From the NCBI GenBank assembly GCA_033283325.1, contig JAWMQO010000001.1:806001-870000 (forward strand): a DNA stretch of 64,000 nt. Direction: 5' to 3'. The position numbers and the translations under genes were made by a program. Shown here in pieces: positions 23,692-34,744 of this stretch. The notes below the pieces were generated by a model. It worked only from the letters and a program-made list of their open reading frames with translations, searched no databases and was not told the DNA's origin. The DNA is from Mangrovimicrobium sp033283325. Lineage in GTDB: Bacteria; Pseudomonadota; Gammaproteobacteria; Pseudomonadales; Halieaceae. The first letter of the stretch is position 1; the number at the start of each line of letters is the position of its first letter.

Positions 23692-23866
23692 AGATCTACT
23701 TCCTGTGGGTTATTTCTTGCGGACCGTCCATGATACGGCCTTTTGATTTGCAGGAAAACAGCGAGTGGGCTGCCACGGGTGGCAAATGCCGGTAGCAATT
23801 CGCTTAAAGCGGGGCTTGCAAGCGGCTATAATACGCGCCTTTTTGGTCCAGGGTTTTCCGTTCTAG

Positions 23867-25531
<1,665 letters not shown>

Positions 25532-25551
25532 GGAAAATGGGAACTGACGAC

Positions 25552-26943
25552 ATGGGCAAGAGCAGCAGCCTGAAAATCTACGACACCATGCGCGGGGAGA
25601 AAGTCCCCTTCGAGCCCGTGGTGCCCGGCGAAGTGACCATGTACGTCTGCGGTCCCACCGTTTATAACCTCGCCCACATCGGCAATGCCCGCCCGGTGGT
25701 GGTCTTCGATACCCTGTACCGCCTGCTGGAAACCCATTACGACAAGGTGACCTACGCCCGCAATATCACCGACGTGGACGACAAGATCATCGCCGCGGCC
25801 CGCGAGGGCAATCGCAGCATCGAGTCGGTCACCGACGAGTTCACTGCCAAGTACCGCGAGGACATGGCCGAGCTCAACGCGCTGCCGCCGACCCTGGAAC
25901 CCCACGCGACGAAGAACATCGACGCGATGATCGAGCTCACCCGCACCCTGGTGGAGAAGGGCCACGCCTACGAATCCCAGGGCCACGTGCTCTTCGCGGT
26001 GGATTCGATGGAAGACTACGGCAAGCTGTCGAAGCGTTCGCTGGACGACATGCTCGCCGGCGCCCGGGTGGAAGTGGCGGACTACAAGCGCCACCCCGGC
26101 GACTTCGTGCTGTGGAAGCCGGCGAAGGAAGGCGAGCCCGGCTGGGACAGCCCCTGGGGCACTGGTCGTCCCGGCTGGCACCTGGAATGCTCGGCGATGA
26201 TCCGCGCCCACCTCGGCAAGACCATCGACATCCACGGCGGCGGCCGCGACCTGATCTTCCCCCACCACGAGAACGAGATCGCCCAGAGCCGCTGCGCCCA
26301 CGGCGAAGACGAGTTCGTGCGCTACTGGATGCACAACGCCTACCTGGATATCGACGGCGAGAAGATGTCCAAGTCTCTCGGCAACTTCCGTACCGTGCGC
26401 GAACTGCTTGGCCGGTACCGCGGTGAAGTGCTGCGCTTCGCGCTGCTCTCCGCCCACTACCGTTCGCCGCTGAATTTTTCGGCGGAGCTGCTGGAGCAGG
26501 CCGAGACCACGCTCAACGGCCTCTACAACACCCTGCGTGAAGTGGACGACATCGCCCTGGACGTGGATGTCTCCCTGCTCGACGAGCCCTTTTATGCGGC
26601 GCTCAATGACGACCTCAACACCCCGATCGCCATCGCCGAAGTTCACGCCATCGCCCGCGAACTGAACAAGGCGGCGCCGGAAGACAAGCCCCGGCACAAG
26701 GCGCGCCTGCTGGCGGCGGGGGGCATGCTGGGCATCCTCGAGCACCACGCCGAGGAATGGCTGCAGGGCGGGGCTTCCGATGAAGGTATCTCCGCGGAAG
26801 AGGTTGAAGCCCTGATCGTCGAGCGTGCGGAGTCCAAGAAGGCGAAGAACTTCGCCCGCGCCGACGAGATCCGCGACGAGTTGCTCGCCGCCGGCGTCGT
26901 GCTCGAGGATTCCCGCGAGGGGACCAAGTGGCGGCGACAGTAG
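25552..26943 (+). CDS. cysS: cysteinyl-tRNA synthetase
   Basis: 463 residues from ATG 25552, close to the 461 of E. coli. An alternative ATG at 25537 would add five residues (MGTDD) and has 'gagg' only four bases upstream. Zinc and HIGH regions appear in 'MYVCGPTVYNLAHIGNAR', the second zinc cysteine in 'WHLECSAM', a HHENE motif in 'FPHHENEIAQS', and KMSKS in 'EKMSKSLGNF'. It forms an operon with glnS. Confidence 0.96.
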   Translation: MGKSSSLKIYDTMRGEKVPFEPVVPGEVTMYVCGPTVYNLAHIGNARPVVVFDTLYRLLETHYDKVTYARNITDVDDKIIAAAREGNRSIESVTDEFTAKYREDMAELNALPPTLEPHATKNIDAMIELTRTLVEKGHAYESQGHVLFAVDSMEDYGKLSKRSLDDMLAGARVEVADYKRHPGDFVLWKPAKEGEPGWDSPWGTGRPGWHLECSAMIRAHLGKTIDIHGGGRDLIFPHHENEIAQSRCAHGEDEFVRYWMHNAYLDIDGEKMSKSLGNFRTVRELLGRYRGEVLRFALLSAHYRSPLNFSAELLEQAETTLNGLYNTLREVDDIALDVDVSLLDEPFYAALNDDLNTPIAIAEVHAIARELNKAAPEDKPRHKARLLAAGGMLGILEHHAEEWLQGGASDEGISAEEVEALIVERAESKKAKNFARADEIRDELLAAGVVLEDSREGTKWRRQ

Positions 26944-27073
26944 CCCCCCTGACGCAAAGGCCCTTACCTTGACAACACAGCGTAGGGACACAATACTCAT
27001 TTTCCACTCTTGAAACTGGACGCTGTTCTGGAAACGGTCGGTCTGTTCCCAGGGCAGGGTGGAGGTGACCCGG

Positions 27074-27565
27074 ATGCGCAAACGGAACAGCGCTTTACTT
27101 GCCGGCCTGTTGGCTTCGGCCCTGTCACTCCCCGTCAGTCCAGTGGTCTTTGCGTGCGGAGAGAGCCTGTTTCCGGTCGGCAAGGGCCTCATCTTCCGCA
27201 GTTACGCAACACCCCTGCCAGGTAGAATCCTGGTCGTAGCCCATTCCCCCGGCGCCCTCCAGATGGTTGAGCAGCTGCGTGCCGCAGGGCACGACGTGCA
27301 AGTCGTTTCCGAGCCCGAGCAAATTGGGGCGAGCCTGGGCAAGGCCGATTTCGATATCGTGATGTCCCTGTTCAAGCAAAGGCAGGCTGTGGCCGCGCAA
27401 ATGGGCGCAGCCGGTTCGGCGGCGACCTACCTCCCTGTCGCCGAACACGATTCGCCGGAAATCCAGCAGGCGCAAGCATCTGCTCCGCGCTATCTCAGTA
27501 CCGACGACAACGTGAAGACGTTCCTTCGGGTCATTCATCGCACGCTGAAAGATCAACAAGTTTAA
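27074..27565 (+). CDS. exported receiver-fold-like protein of unknown function
   Basis: 163 residues from ATG 27074, chosen because 'ggagg' lies eight bases upstream; GTG 27059 is the alternative. An N-terminal signal (about 1-27) ends in 'VVFAC', a possible weak lipobox. The rest is an alpha/beta domain starting 'GRILVVAHSPGALQMVEQL' with 'AGHDVQVV' and 'FDIVMSL'. This recalls response-regulator receiver folds but lacks an obvious phospho-acceptor pattern for a cytoplasmic regulator. It is seven bases upstream of the barrel protein and probably co-transcribed. Function unknown. Confidence 0.65.
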   Translation: MRKRNSALLAGLLASALSLPVSPVVFACGESLFPVGKGLIFRSYATPLPGRILVVAHSPGALQMVEQLRAAGHDVQVVSEPEQIGASLGKADFDIVMSLFKQRQAVAAQMGAAGSAATYLPVAEHDSPEIQQAQASAPRYLSTDDNVKTFLRVIHRTLKDQQV

Positions 27566-27572
27566 GTCTCCC

Positions 27573-28460
27573 GTGGCCAAGCCTTTACTACAGGCCGCGC
27601 TGTTCTTCATGAGTCTTGCGCTGGCCCCGCTTGGCGCCGCGGCAGAATCCCGGGGCAGCTGGTCCCTCACCTACCAGCAGATCAAGGTGAGTAAGATCAA
27701 GGTCAATGTGGGGGAGGTCGATATCGGCCGGGTGGATACCCAGACACTGGACTTTTCCGGTGCGTATCGCCTGACGGACCGGCTGAGCGTTTACGCCGGT
27801 ATTCCATTGGTGCGCAAGCGCTACAAGGGCCCGATGCCACACCAGCCGGCCAACATTCCCGGCCGCGAAGATGAGGAGTTTATCGACGACGGGGATTTCC
27901 ATGTCGAGTGGCAGGATTTCTCCCTGGGACTCTCCTGGCTCGCATTCGAGAGCATACAGTTCCAGGTGGAACCCTTCGTTTCCTATGGCATACCGAGTCA
28001 GGATTACCAGCACTTCGGCAACGCCGCGGTCGGGCAGAACCTGTGGCACTTGCAGCTGGGAACACGCTTTACCTACGTGCCGCTGTTTTCAGATTTCTAT
28101 TTCCGTTTTGATCCCAGTTACACCTTTGTCGAGGAAACCCTGGGTGCCAGTGTCAATCACTGGCGTGCCCACATCGAAGTCGGTTACTGGTTTTCCAACA
28201 CCTTGTCCGGACGCGCGTTTGTCATGTCAAAGTACGGCAGGGGGCTTGAGTTCCCCGATGATTTTCCGACCCAGACAGACGAAAACTGGTTCCAGCACGA
28301 CCGCACGATCAAGCACAACTACACTAATGTCGGCCTGGGTCTCGAGTGGCTGTTCAACGCCAAAACCCGGGCGAGAACCTCGGTCCTGCGCATGGTGGAC
28401 GCGGACCAGATTCACGTGGTGGACTACGCTTTCAGTCTCGGCGTGACCCGCTCATTCTAG
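27573..28460 (+). CDS. putative outer-membrane beta-barrel protein
   Basis: A 295-residue protein with a GTG start. A Sec signal peptide ends at 'GAAAES'. Alternating amphipathic strands rich in aromatic residues follow, such as 'FSGAYRLTDRLSVYAGIPL' and 'HWRAHIEVGYWFSNT'. The C-terminus 'FSLGVTRSF' ends in the Phe typical of BAM substrates. It is probably a small barrel of transporter or MetA-pathway-like type, though I do not recognise the family. Its stop overlaps the convergent regulator's stop by nine bases. Confidence 0.6.
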   Translation: MAKPLLQAALFFMSLALAPLGAAAESRGSWSLTYQQIKVSKIKVNVGEVDIGRVDTQTLDFSGAYRLTDRLSVYAGIPLVRKRYKGPMPHQPANIPGREDEEFIDDGDFHVEWQDFSLGLSWLAFESIQFQVEPFVSYGIPSQDYQHFGNAAVGQNLWHLQLGTRFTYVPLFSDFYFRFDPSYTFVEETLGASVNHWRAHIEVGYWFSNTLSGRAFVMSKYGRGLEFPDDFPTQTDENWFQHDRTIKHNYTNVGLGLEWLFNAKTRARTSVLRMVDADQIHVVDYAFSLGVTRSF

Positions 28461-30674
28461 GCGCGAGCCAGCCAGTCTCGCCTGCACCTTCTCCCGCTGC
28501 CCGGCCATTCTCTTTTCGACAGCGCTTACGATGCCGAGGTAGCGCCCGTCGTTGTTGAAGGCCTGGAAACAATGCAGGTCCATAAGCCAGGGATACCAGA
28601 CGAGCCCGGTGCCACTGCTGACATTATCCAGGTATTGATACATCGATTTGTCGTCCCCGGCATAGCCGTAGGCGCAGGCAACGAAAAGGCTGGCCCACCA
28701 GCCCCTGGGATCACCGGTGGTGTATGAACCGAGGACGCTGGAGAGCAGCCACCGGGTATATTGCTCGGCCTCCGCCTGTCGGTCCATTGCCTGCAGCGCG
28801 CCGATGTAGGTCGCCATCGCCTCGGCGTCTGCCGCGCGTCCATGGCGCTCGAGCACGATCCCCGGGTATCCAGCCAGTTCGAGCAGGCGCGCGGCTTCGG
28901 CAAAATAGCCTTCGGCAAGGTACGCGAAGGACAAGAGGTGATAGAGCTGCATGTCGTCCGGATACTCGATCAGGAGTTCTTCGCCGACGTCGATCAGTTC
29001 TGCGTAGCGGCGGCTGTGGAACAGGAAGGCCACGTTGGTTTCGACATTGAGCTGGATCGCGTGTTCGTCATCACCGATACGCGCGTAAAGCTCGCTCAGT
29101 TGCCAGCTTGCGTCAGGCACTGCCGGCTCCGCTTCGAGGGCCTTTCGGGTCCAGTAGATCGCCTGGTCGAAATCGCCGAGGACTTCGTAGATGCGGCCAA
29201 GGGCACGATACCCGGTGACGTTGGGGAAAAGCTGCTCGACCTTCCCGGCTATTTCCAGCCCCGGTTCTCGCGTGCCGGTTAGGCCATAGAAGTTGCCCAG
29301 GTCTATATAGCGCTGCAGTGTGAGTGGGTCGATGAGCAAGGCCTCGCGCAGGTACCTTTCAGGGGTAGTGGAATCGTAGCCGTTCCAGAGCCACTGGCCG
29401 TAGGCGGCGAGGGCGTCCGCATTGTTGGGGTTCAGGGTCAGGGCCCTGTGGAATGCCTCCCCGGCTGCGCTGTCACGGCGTTGCCAGAGCAGGAGTCCGT
29501 TCGAGTAATGCGCTTCCGAGAGCCCGGGATCCAGTGCCAGCGCTTCCTCGATCAGGGGCTCTGCTTCGGCCAGTGAGCCCCGGTACAGCAGCACCGACGC
29601 GAGCCGGCTGTAGGCCAGTGCGTTGTCCGGTTCGATCCCGATGACTTGCGAGTACAGTTCTATCGCCCTGTCGAGCAGCACCGGGTCCAGCAGCGCGTTG
29701 TCGCGAACTTTATGCTCGGTATGGCGGGCCAGTAGCATCAGCGTGTGGGCCGAAACATCGCGCGGCCCGGGATAGGCTCCGGCCACGTCCTGCGTCGAGT
29801 CCGGCAGGATCTGCGTAACCACCTGCATCGCAATATCCTGCTGTACGCCCAGGATGTCGGATTGCAGGTGATCAAAGCTCTCGGACCAGGACTGGAAGCC
29901 GGTTTCGCCGTCGATGATCTGGATGGACACCCGCAGGTGATCGCCCTGGCTGCGCGTCGTGGTCTCGATCAGCCAGCGGACCCCCAGTTGCGCCGCGATC
30001 TGTTTTGCATCCATCGCGCGGTCTTCGAAAACCATCGACGATGACCTCGCGGCGACGCGCAGGCCAGCGATCCGGCCCAACTGGTCGCGAAGCTCGTCCC
30101 CCAGCCCGTTGCTCAGGTACTCGTGTTCCTCGTCCCCCCGGGAAACCACGGGTAGAACGGCTACGGAGTTGGAATCCCGGGTGCCGGGGCTGTTTACGCT
30201 ACTGCCATCAAAGCTGGTGATTGCAAGGACTGCGACGAGCACTCCAATGCAGCTGAGGGTGGCGAGGAGGGGCAGGAGGAAGCTGCGTTTGTCACCGCTG
30301 TCCGGTGCCAGGCTGATATCGGTGGCCCGGGAAGGCTCGACGTCGACCAGCAGCCGATAACCCTCGCCGCGAACCAGGCCGATATAGCGTGGATTCTGGG
30401 CGTCGTCGCCCAACGCGTTGCGCAGCAGTTTTATTCGCTGGGTCACGGTTTCCGGGCTGACCACCCGGCCAGACCAGACCCGCTCGATCAATTTGTCGAT
30501 GCTGACCAGGTTCGGCGCGGATTCGACCAGCACGTAGAGTAGCTGGAAGGAAAGTTTAGGCAGCTCGATGGCGACGCCATTACGGCGGACTTCCCGTTTG
30601 CCGAGATGAATCGTGAGATCACCGGCATGCAGCGATACGGGTATTCGATTGGACCCAACCTCTTCCTGAGTCAT
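28452..30674 (-). CDS. CadC/ToxR-like winged-helix regulator with membrane segment and TPR repeats
   Basis: 740 residues from ATG 30674 (MTQEEVGSN); longer starts up to 30779 are possible. There is an N-terminal Trans_reg_C winged helix (about 8-105; 'LSFQLLYVLVE', 'RVWSGRVVSPETVTQRI', 'YRLLVDV') and one membrane helix at about 132-152 ('LLPLLATLSCIGVLVAVLAI'). A 'FlgO/adenylate-cyclase-like' periplasmic region follows ('VAVLPV...SNGLGDELRDQL'), then at least five TPR units. CadC-type proteins bind DNA while anchored in the membrane. The target is unknown; neighbours encode exported and haem proteins. Confidence 0.85.
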   Translation of the reverse strand: MTQEEVGSNRIPVSLHAGDLTIHLGKREVRRNGVAIELPKLSFQLLYVLVESAPNLVSIDKLIERVWSGRVVSPETVTQRIKLLRNALGDDAQNPRYIGLVRGEGYRLLVDVEPSRATDISLAPDSGDKRSFLLPLLATLSCIGVLVAVLAITSFDGSSVNSPGTRDSNSVAVLPVVSRGDEEHEYLSNGLGDELRDQLGRIAGLRVAARSSSMVFEDRAMDAKQIAAQLGVRWLIETTTRSQGDHLRVSIQIIDGETGFQSWSESFDHLQSDILGVQQDIAMQVVTQILPDSTQDVAGAYPGPRDVSAHTLMLLARHTEHKVRDNALLDPVLLDRAIELYSQVIGIEPDNALAYSRLASVLLYRGSLAEAEPLIEEALALDPGLSEAHYSNGLLLWQRRDSAAGEAFHRALTLNPNNADALAAYGQWLWNGYDSTTPERYLREALLIDPLTLQRYIDLGNFYGLTGTREPGLEIAGKVEQLFPNVTGYRALGRIYEVLGDFDQAIYWTRKALEAEPAVPDASWQLSELYARIGDDEHAIQLNVETNVAFLFHSRRYAELIDVGEELLIEYPDDMQLYHLLSFAYLAEGYFAEAARLLELAGYPGIVLERHGRAADAEAMATYIGALQAMDRQAEAEQYTRWLLSSVLGSYTTGDPRGWWASLFVACAYGYAGDDKSMYQYLDNVSSGTGLVWYPWLMDLHCFQAFNNDGRYLGIVSAVEKRMAGQREKVQARLAGSRLE

Positions 30675-30974
30675 ATCGACACTTTCATCCCTCGCAGGGA
30701 CCGACACTTGCCTTCGATGGCCTGCGCACCTGCCCGATATTGAGGTCACTAGCATAACCCCTGGGGAGAAAAGCGCCAAAAGCCCCTGAAACCCCTTTCT
30801 TCACTGAATCTTCACTCGCACTTCATGCACTTCAGCGCGGCGGAAACTAGCTTTGACAGGGCAAAACGGGCTCGGCAGGACGCCGGCGAAGGCGAAGGTG
30901 TCTGCGCCTTAACAGTTTGAGCTCGCCCTTGCTGAACTCGTAATCCTGTATTCACGGAAGTGAAGGAGCATGTT

Positions 30975-31571
30975 ATGAATAGTTACTCGAAGTTAGTCGG
31001 TGCGGCGGTTCTCACGATGGCAGCGCCCTTCGCCCTCGGGGAAGGTTCTATTGTGGAACATTCCGATGTCATTGGTCAGGGCACGATGGGGCCGTTGGTA
31101 GCTGCGAACGGCGCGACACTCATGCGCTCGGAGGATGGGCTCAATATCAAATTTGCCATGCCCACCCCCCAGGTTGGCAGCTACGTCTATCCGGCGCCGA
31201 ACGGATTCCAGCCCGAGGTGTACGAAGGTGCCCCCGAGGTTTTCACTGGCTGGGCATTTATTTTCAATTATCCCGACCAGTGCAGCGACCCCTGCGATTT
31301 AAATGACCTGGGCACGGACAAGCCGGCAAAGGGTGGTGCCTACAACTTTGCCGGTCACGTGGTGGGTGGAAGCATGCTTCGACTGAGCGGCCGGGTCAGT
31401 GTCGGGGACACTCCCCATCACGCAGCGCCCGGCGCGCCCCTGGAAAACCCCCTGGGAGCCGAGGTTCATATCGCGATCGCCCCTCACGGGACTTTGCAGC
31501 CGGACCTGTTGCCCGTGCAGATAACCCACCCGATTGGTGGTATCGATCACTGGTGGTACGCGTTTTTCTAG
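30975..31571 (+). CDS. secreted protein of unknown function
   Basis: 198 residues from ATG 30975, preceded by 'aaggag'. A signal peptide ends near 'FALGEGS'. The mature part has a Cys pair ('DQCSDPCDL') and 'HVVGGSMLRLSGRVSVGD', and ends 'IDHWWYAFF'. No family recognised. It lies about 190 bp upstream of the di-haem oxidoreductase in the same direction; whether they share a transcript is unclear, since a hairpin ('agggcacc'...'ggtgccct', 31681-31707) sits between them. Confidence 0.6.
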   Translation: MNSYSKLVGAAVLTMAAPFALGEGSIVEHSDVIGQGTMGPLVAANGATLMRSEDGLNIKFAMPTPQVGSYVYPAPNGFQPEVYEGAPEVFTGWAFIFNYPDQCSDPCDLNDLGTDKPAKGGAYNFAGHVVGGSMLRLSGRVSVGDTPHHAAPGAPLENPLGAEVHIAIAPHGTLQPDLLPVQITHPIGGIDHWWYAFF

Positions 31572-31764
31572 GCTGATACCCGGGTGTGCCCGGCGGGTAC
31601 ATTGGCTCGCCGCGATGCGCGAACAGTGGACCTTTGCGAGAATCGTCCTAAGCTTGAACCACTGTCCTGCTTTCACCCTGGAGGGCACCCTGAGATGTGG
31701 TGCCCTTCAGCGTGCTTCGTCGCGCATAAAGCAGTCGGCACACTCAATGGAGGAGGTTACCAAG

Positions 31765-33252
31765 ATGAAGGACAAGAAGGGACCGTTTGTGAAGGATCGG
31801 CAGCGCTGGATACGCAGGATTCTGTGTTTGGGGCTATTGTCATTGCCCTGGCTAGCCCAGGCCGAATCACCAGCAGTGATCATCGGCGAACGACCCGCGC
31901 TGGAACAGCATATGGACCAGGAGCAGATCGAGTACGGGAAGATCCAGCTGCGCAAGTTGATCGACCACGGCCAGCGATTATTCGATGCGCGATTCAATGT
32001 ACTGGATGGCCAGGGTCGGCCCGCTTCGACCGGGACGGGAGCGCCGCGCAGCCCACATCAACCTGCCTTCGTCCGAACCTCGGCGCCGGACGCTAATTCC
32101 TGCGCCGGGTGCCATAACCAGGCGGGTTCAGGTGGCGGCGGCGATTTCGTTGCCAATGTGTTCGTCCTCGCCCAGGCACTCGACCCGGTGACATTTTCCA
32201 CGGCGCCGGAGTTCAGTAATGAACGAAATACCCTCGGCATGTTCGGCTCCGGGGCGATCGAGATGCTGGCGCGGGAAATGAGCTTTGAGCTGATCGCCAT
32301 ACGTGAAGCGGCCACCGCAGCGGCAGCCACCAGTGGTGTTCCGGTGACCAGCCAGTTACTGGCGAAAGGGGTCGACTTTGGCCAGGTCACGGTGATGCCG
32401 GACGGCAAGGTCGATCCCTCCGCGATCGAGGGGGTGGACTGGGACCTGATCATCAAACCCTTTCACCAGAAGGGTGCGGTTGTTTCCTTGCGCGAGTTCA
32501 CCAACAACGCCATGAATCATCACCACGGCATGCAGTCCGTGGAGCGTTTCGGCCAGGGCCTCGATCCGGATCTGGATGGCGTCTTCGACGAACTCAGCGT
32601 GGGTGATATCACCGCGGCGACCATCTTCCAGGCCAGCCTGGCAGTGCCTGGCCCGGTCGAGTCCCCCTATCCGGAACGTCGCCATGCCGCCCTGCGGGGT
32701 GAAGCCCTGTTCGAGGATATCGGCTGCGGTTCCTGTCACCGTCCCACACTGGCGCTGGCGTCGAGCCAGTTCAGCGAGCCCAATCCATTCAACCCTCCGG
32801 GCAATTTGCGCCCGGGAGATGTCGAGCACCTGCTCGTCTTCGATCTTGCCGAGGGCGTACGGGGCAGGAACCTGAAGAGGACAGCCGGTGGCGGCGCCCT
32901 GGTACATGCTTTCACCGACCTCAAGCGGCATAACCTCAACGATGCCGAGCTCGATCATTTCGACAATGAGCTCATTGCCCAGGGTACCCTGGCAGGTTTC
33001 GCGAATCCCGGGGACTTCACCGTGGCCAACCAACCAAGGCCGACGGGTGAGTTCTTAACCCGCAAGCTCTGGGACGTGGGGGACTCCGCCCCCTATGGAC
33101 ACAGGGGTGACCTGACGACACTGACCCAGGCGATCCACTTCCATGGCGGACAGGCGAGGTCGCAACGGGACGCCTTTTTCGATCTACCCTCCGGTGAACA
33201 GGCGGCAATCATTGAATTCATGATGAGTCTCCGGGCTTCTCCCTTGCCCTGA
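31765..33252 (+). CDS. periplasmic di-haem oxidoreductase (cytochrome c peroxidase-like)
   Basis: 495 residues from ATG 31765, which has 'ggaggagg' eight bases upstream. A signal peptide ends at 'WLAQAES'. Two CxxCH haem-binding sites are present: 'NSCAGCHNQAG' (about residue 112) and 'IGCGSCHRPTL' (about 325), with 'APYGHRGDL' near the C-terminus as in the DHOR/MauG-CcpA-like superfamily. It is probably an electron-transfer peroxidase or oxidase in the periplasm. The substrate cannot be told. It has no obvious operon partner other than the secreted protein upstream. Confidence 0.85.
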   Translation: MKDKKGPFVKDRQRWIRRILCLGLLSLPWLAQAESPAVIIGERPALEQHMDQEQIEYGKIQLRKLIDHGQRLFDARFNVLDGQGRPASTGTGAPRSPHQPAFVRTSAPDANSCAGCHNQAGSGGGGDFVANVFVLAQALDPVTFSTAPEFSNERNTLGMFGSGAIEMLAREMSFELIAIREAATAAAATSGVPVTSQLLAKGVDFGQVTVMPDGKVDPSAIEGVDWDLIIKPFHQKGAVVSLREFTNNAMNHHHGMQSVERFGQGLDPDLDGVFDELSVGDITAATIFQASLAVPGPVESPYPERRHAALRGEALFEDIGCGSCHRPTLALASSQFSEPNPFNPPGNLRPGDVEHLLVFDLAEGVRGRNLKRTAGGGALVHAFTDLKRHNLNDAELDHFDNELIAQGTLAGFANPGDFTVANQPRPTGEFLTRKLWDVGDSAPYGHRGDLTTLTQAIHFHGGQARSQRDAFFDLPSGEQAAIIEFMMSLRASPLP

Positions 33253-33360
33253 ACACCGCAAATGATTCCCACCGGGAAGCGAAATGGCTAAAAGTCGAGT
33301 AATGGCTTGTCTCCCGGCTGCCGGCCGGGCAAAAATCCCTGTTCGTTAAGGGGAAATACC

Positions 33361-34650
33361 TTGAAATACAATAGAACGCGCTTCAAGAGGCTGGTGTGTC
33401 GGTGCCTGTCTGTGCTTCCAGGTTTGCTGATGCTCAGTCCGGTCCAGGCGGCAAATTTTATCGTGTCGACCACCCCGCAGCTGATCGCTGCCATGAATAC
33501 TGCCAACAGCAATGGCGAGGACGACACGATCAGCCTGGATGCGGATATATCCCTGAACGCAGTCGACAATATTACCAACGGGCCGAATGGACTCCCGGCT
33601 GTCCTGCCGGACGCCGGCCACAGCCTGACCCTGGACGGCAATGGCCATGCAGTGACTCGCCTCCCGGCGGCCCCCGTGTTCCGCATTACTTACGTGGCCG
33701 CGGGCGCGCACCTGGTGCTGGACAATATCGCCATCGAGAATGGGAGCCTGGTCGGGGAATCGGCAACTCCCGGTGCGGGCATTCTGAATCATGGCCTGCT
33801 GGAAGCGAGTAACTGTTCGTTTAGCGGCAATGACCAGGGAACAGGTCTAGCGCAGGGCGGGGCCATAGCGAACGATAGTTCCGCCACAGCGATGATCGAC
33901 AGTTGTACCTTCGCGCAAAACGCAGCGGCCGGCGGGGGAGCGATCTCCAACAATAACGGTTCCATACTCACCGTCTCGAATTCCACCTTCTTCCAGAACA
34001 CGGCTGATTTTGGCGGCGGCTTGCTCAATATCTCTACGGCGACCGTTACCAACAGTACTTTCGTGGAAAACTCGGCGATTACTGCTGGCGCAATCGGCCA
34101 GCTGGCAGGCTCCCTGACACTGCGGAGCAACACTCTGTGGGCTAACGTCAGTACTCAATACGCAGGTTCGGACGGAGCGGGCTTGCACAGTACGGGTACG
34201 CTGAATTTTTCCAACAATATCATCGCCAACTCCAGTGGCCCGGATTGTTTCTTTCAATCACCCAGCACGAATACCAATAACCTCATCGAGGATGGCACTT
34301 GCTCCCCCGCCCTCAGTGGCGATCCGCTGCTCAGCCCGCTGGCGGACAATGGCGGGCCCACCATGACCATGGCCCTGCAGATCACGCCCTCGCTTTCCCC
34401 GGCGATCGATGCCGGGGCGAACTGCCCGCCGAGCGACCAGCGCGGCGAGGCCCGGGATGATGGCGCCTGCGATATCGGCGCTTATGAGGCGGATCTCTCC
34501 GTGCTGGCACCCGCGTCTCCGGCGGCGAGCCCGGGCGCGGTCCCGGCCGATGCCGAAGCCCGGCCCGTACCAGTCCTGCCGGCGCTGTGCTTCCCTTTGC
34601 TGGTCCTTGCGCTCGGTTTCGCTGCGCGAGTATTCCAGCACAAGACCTGA
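33361..34650 (+). CDS. right-handed beta-helix (choice-of-anchor Q-type) surface protein with sorting tail
   Basis: 429 residues from TTG 33361, which has 'aaggggaaa' upstream; no ATG fits. The signal peptide ends 'SPVQAAN'. The body shows Pmp/beta-helix repeats ('SNCSFSGNDQG', 'IDSCTFAQNAA', 'SNSTFFQNTADFGGG', 'TNSTFVENSA') and the choice-of-anchor Q ending 'DIGAYEA'. A Pro/Ala linker leads to 'VPVLPALCFPLLVLALGF' and basic 'ARVFQHKT', an exosortase-type tail. It is probably an exported surface adhesin or polysaccharide-binding protein. Confidence 0.8.
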   Translation: MKYNRTRFKRLVCRCLSVLPGLLMLSPVQAANFIVSTTPQLIAAMNTANSNGEDDTISLDADISLNAVDNITNGPNGLPAVLPDAGHSLTLDGNGHAVTRLPAAPVFRITYVAAGAHLVLDNIAIENGSLVGESATPGAGILNHGLLEASNCSFSGNDQGTGLAQGGAIANDSSATAMIDSCTFAQNAAAGGGAISNNNGSILTVSNSTFFQNTADFGGGLLNISTATVTNSTFVENSAITAGAIGQLAGSLTLRSNTLWANVSTQYAGSDGAGLHSTGTLNFSNNIIANSSGPDCFFQSPSTNTNNLIEDGTCSPALSGDPLLSPLADNGGPTMTMALQITPSLSPAIDAGANCPPSDQRGEARDDGACDIGAYEADLSVLAPASPAASPGAVPADAEARPVPVLPALCFPLLVLALGFAARVFQHKT

Positions 34651-34744
34651 CGCACAGCTCAGTGCTGCGTCGTTCCCGGCGGGTGGTGTAAGCTTCCGCC
34701 GTGAGTTCCCGCGAGAGCGGGAGGGCCTTGGCGGGAGAAAGAAG

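Noticed and set aside
26945..26990. Second GEMM riboswitch suggested by 'gacgcaaaggccc'
   Set aside because: The upstream GCAAAC and GAAA hairpin are missing because the preceding bases are cysS codons; only the short match remains.
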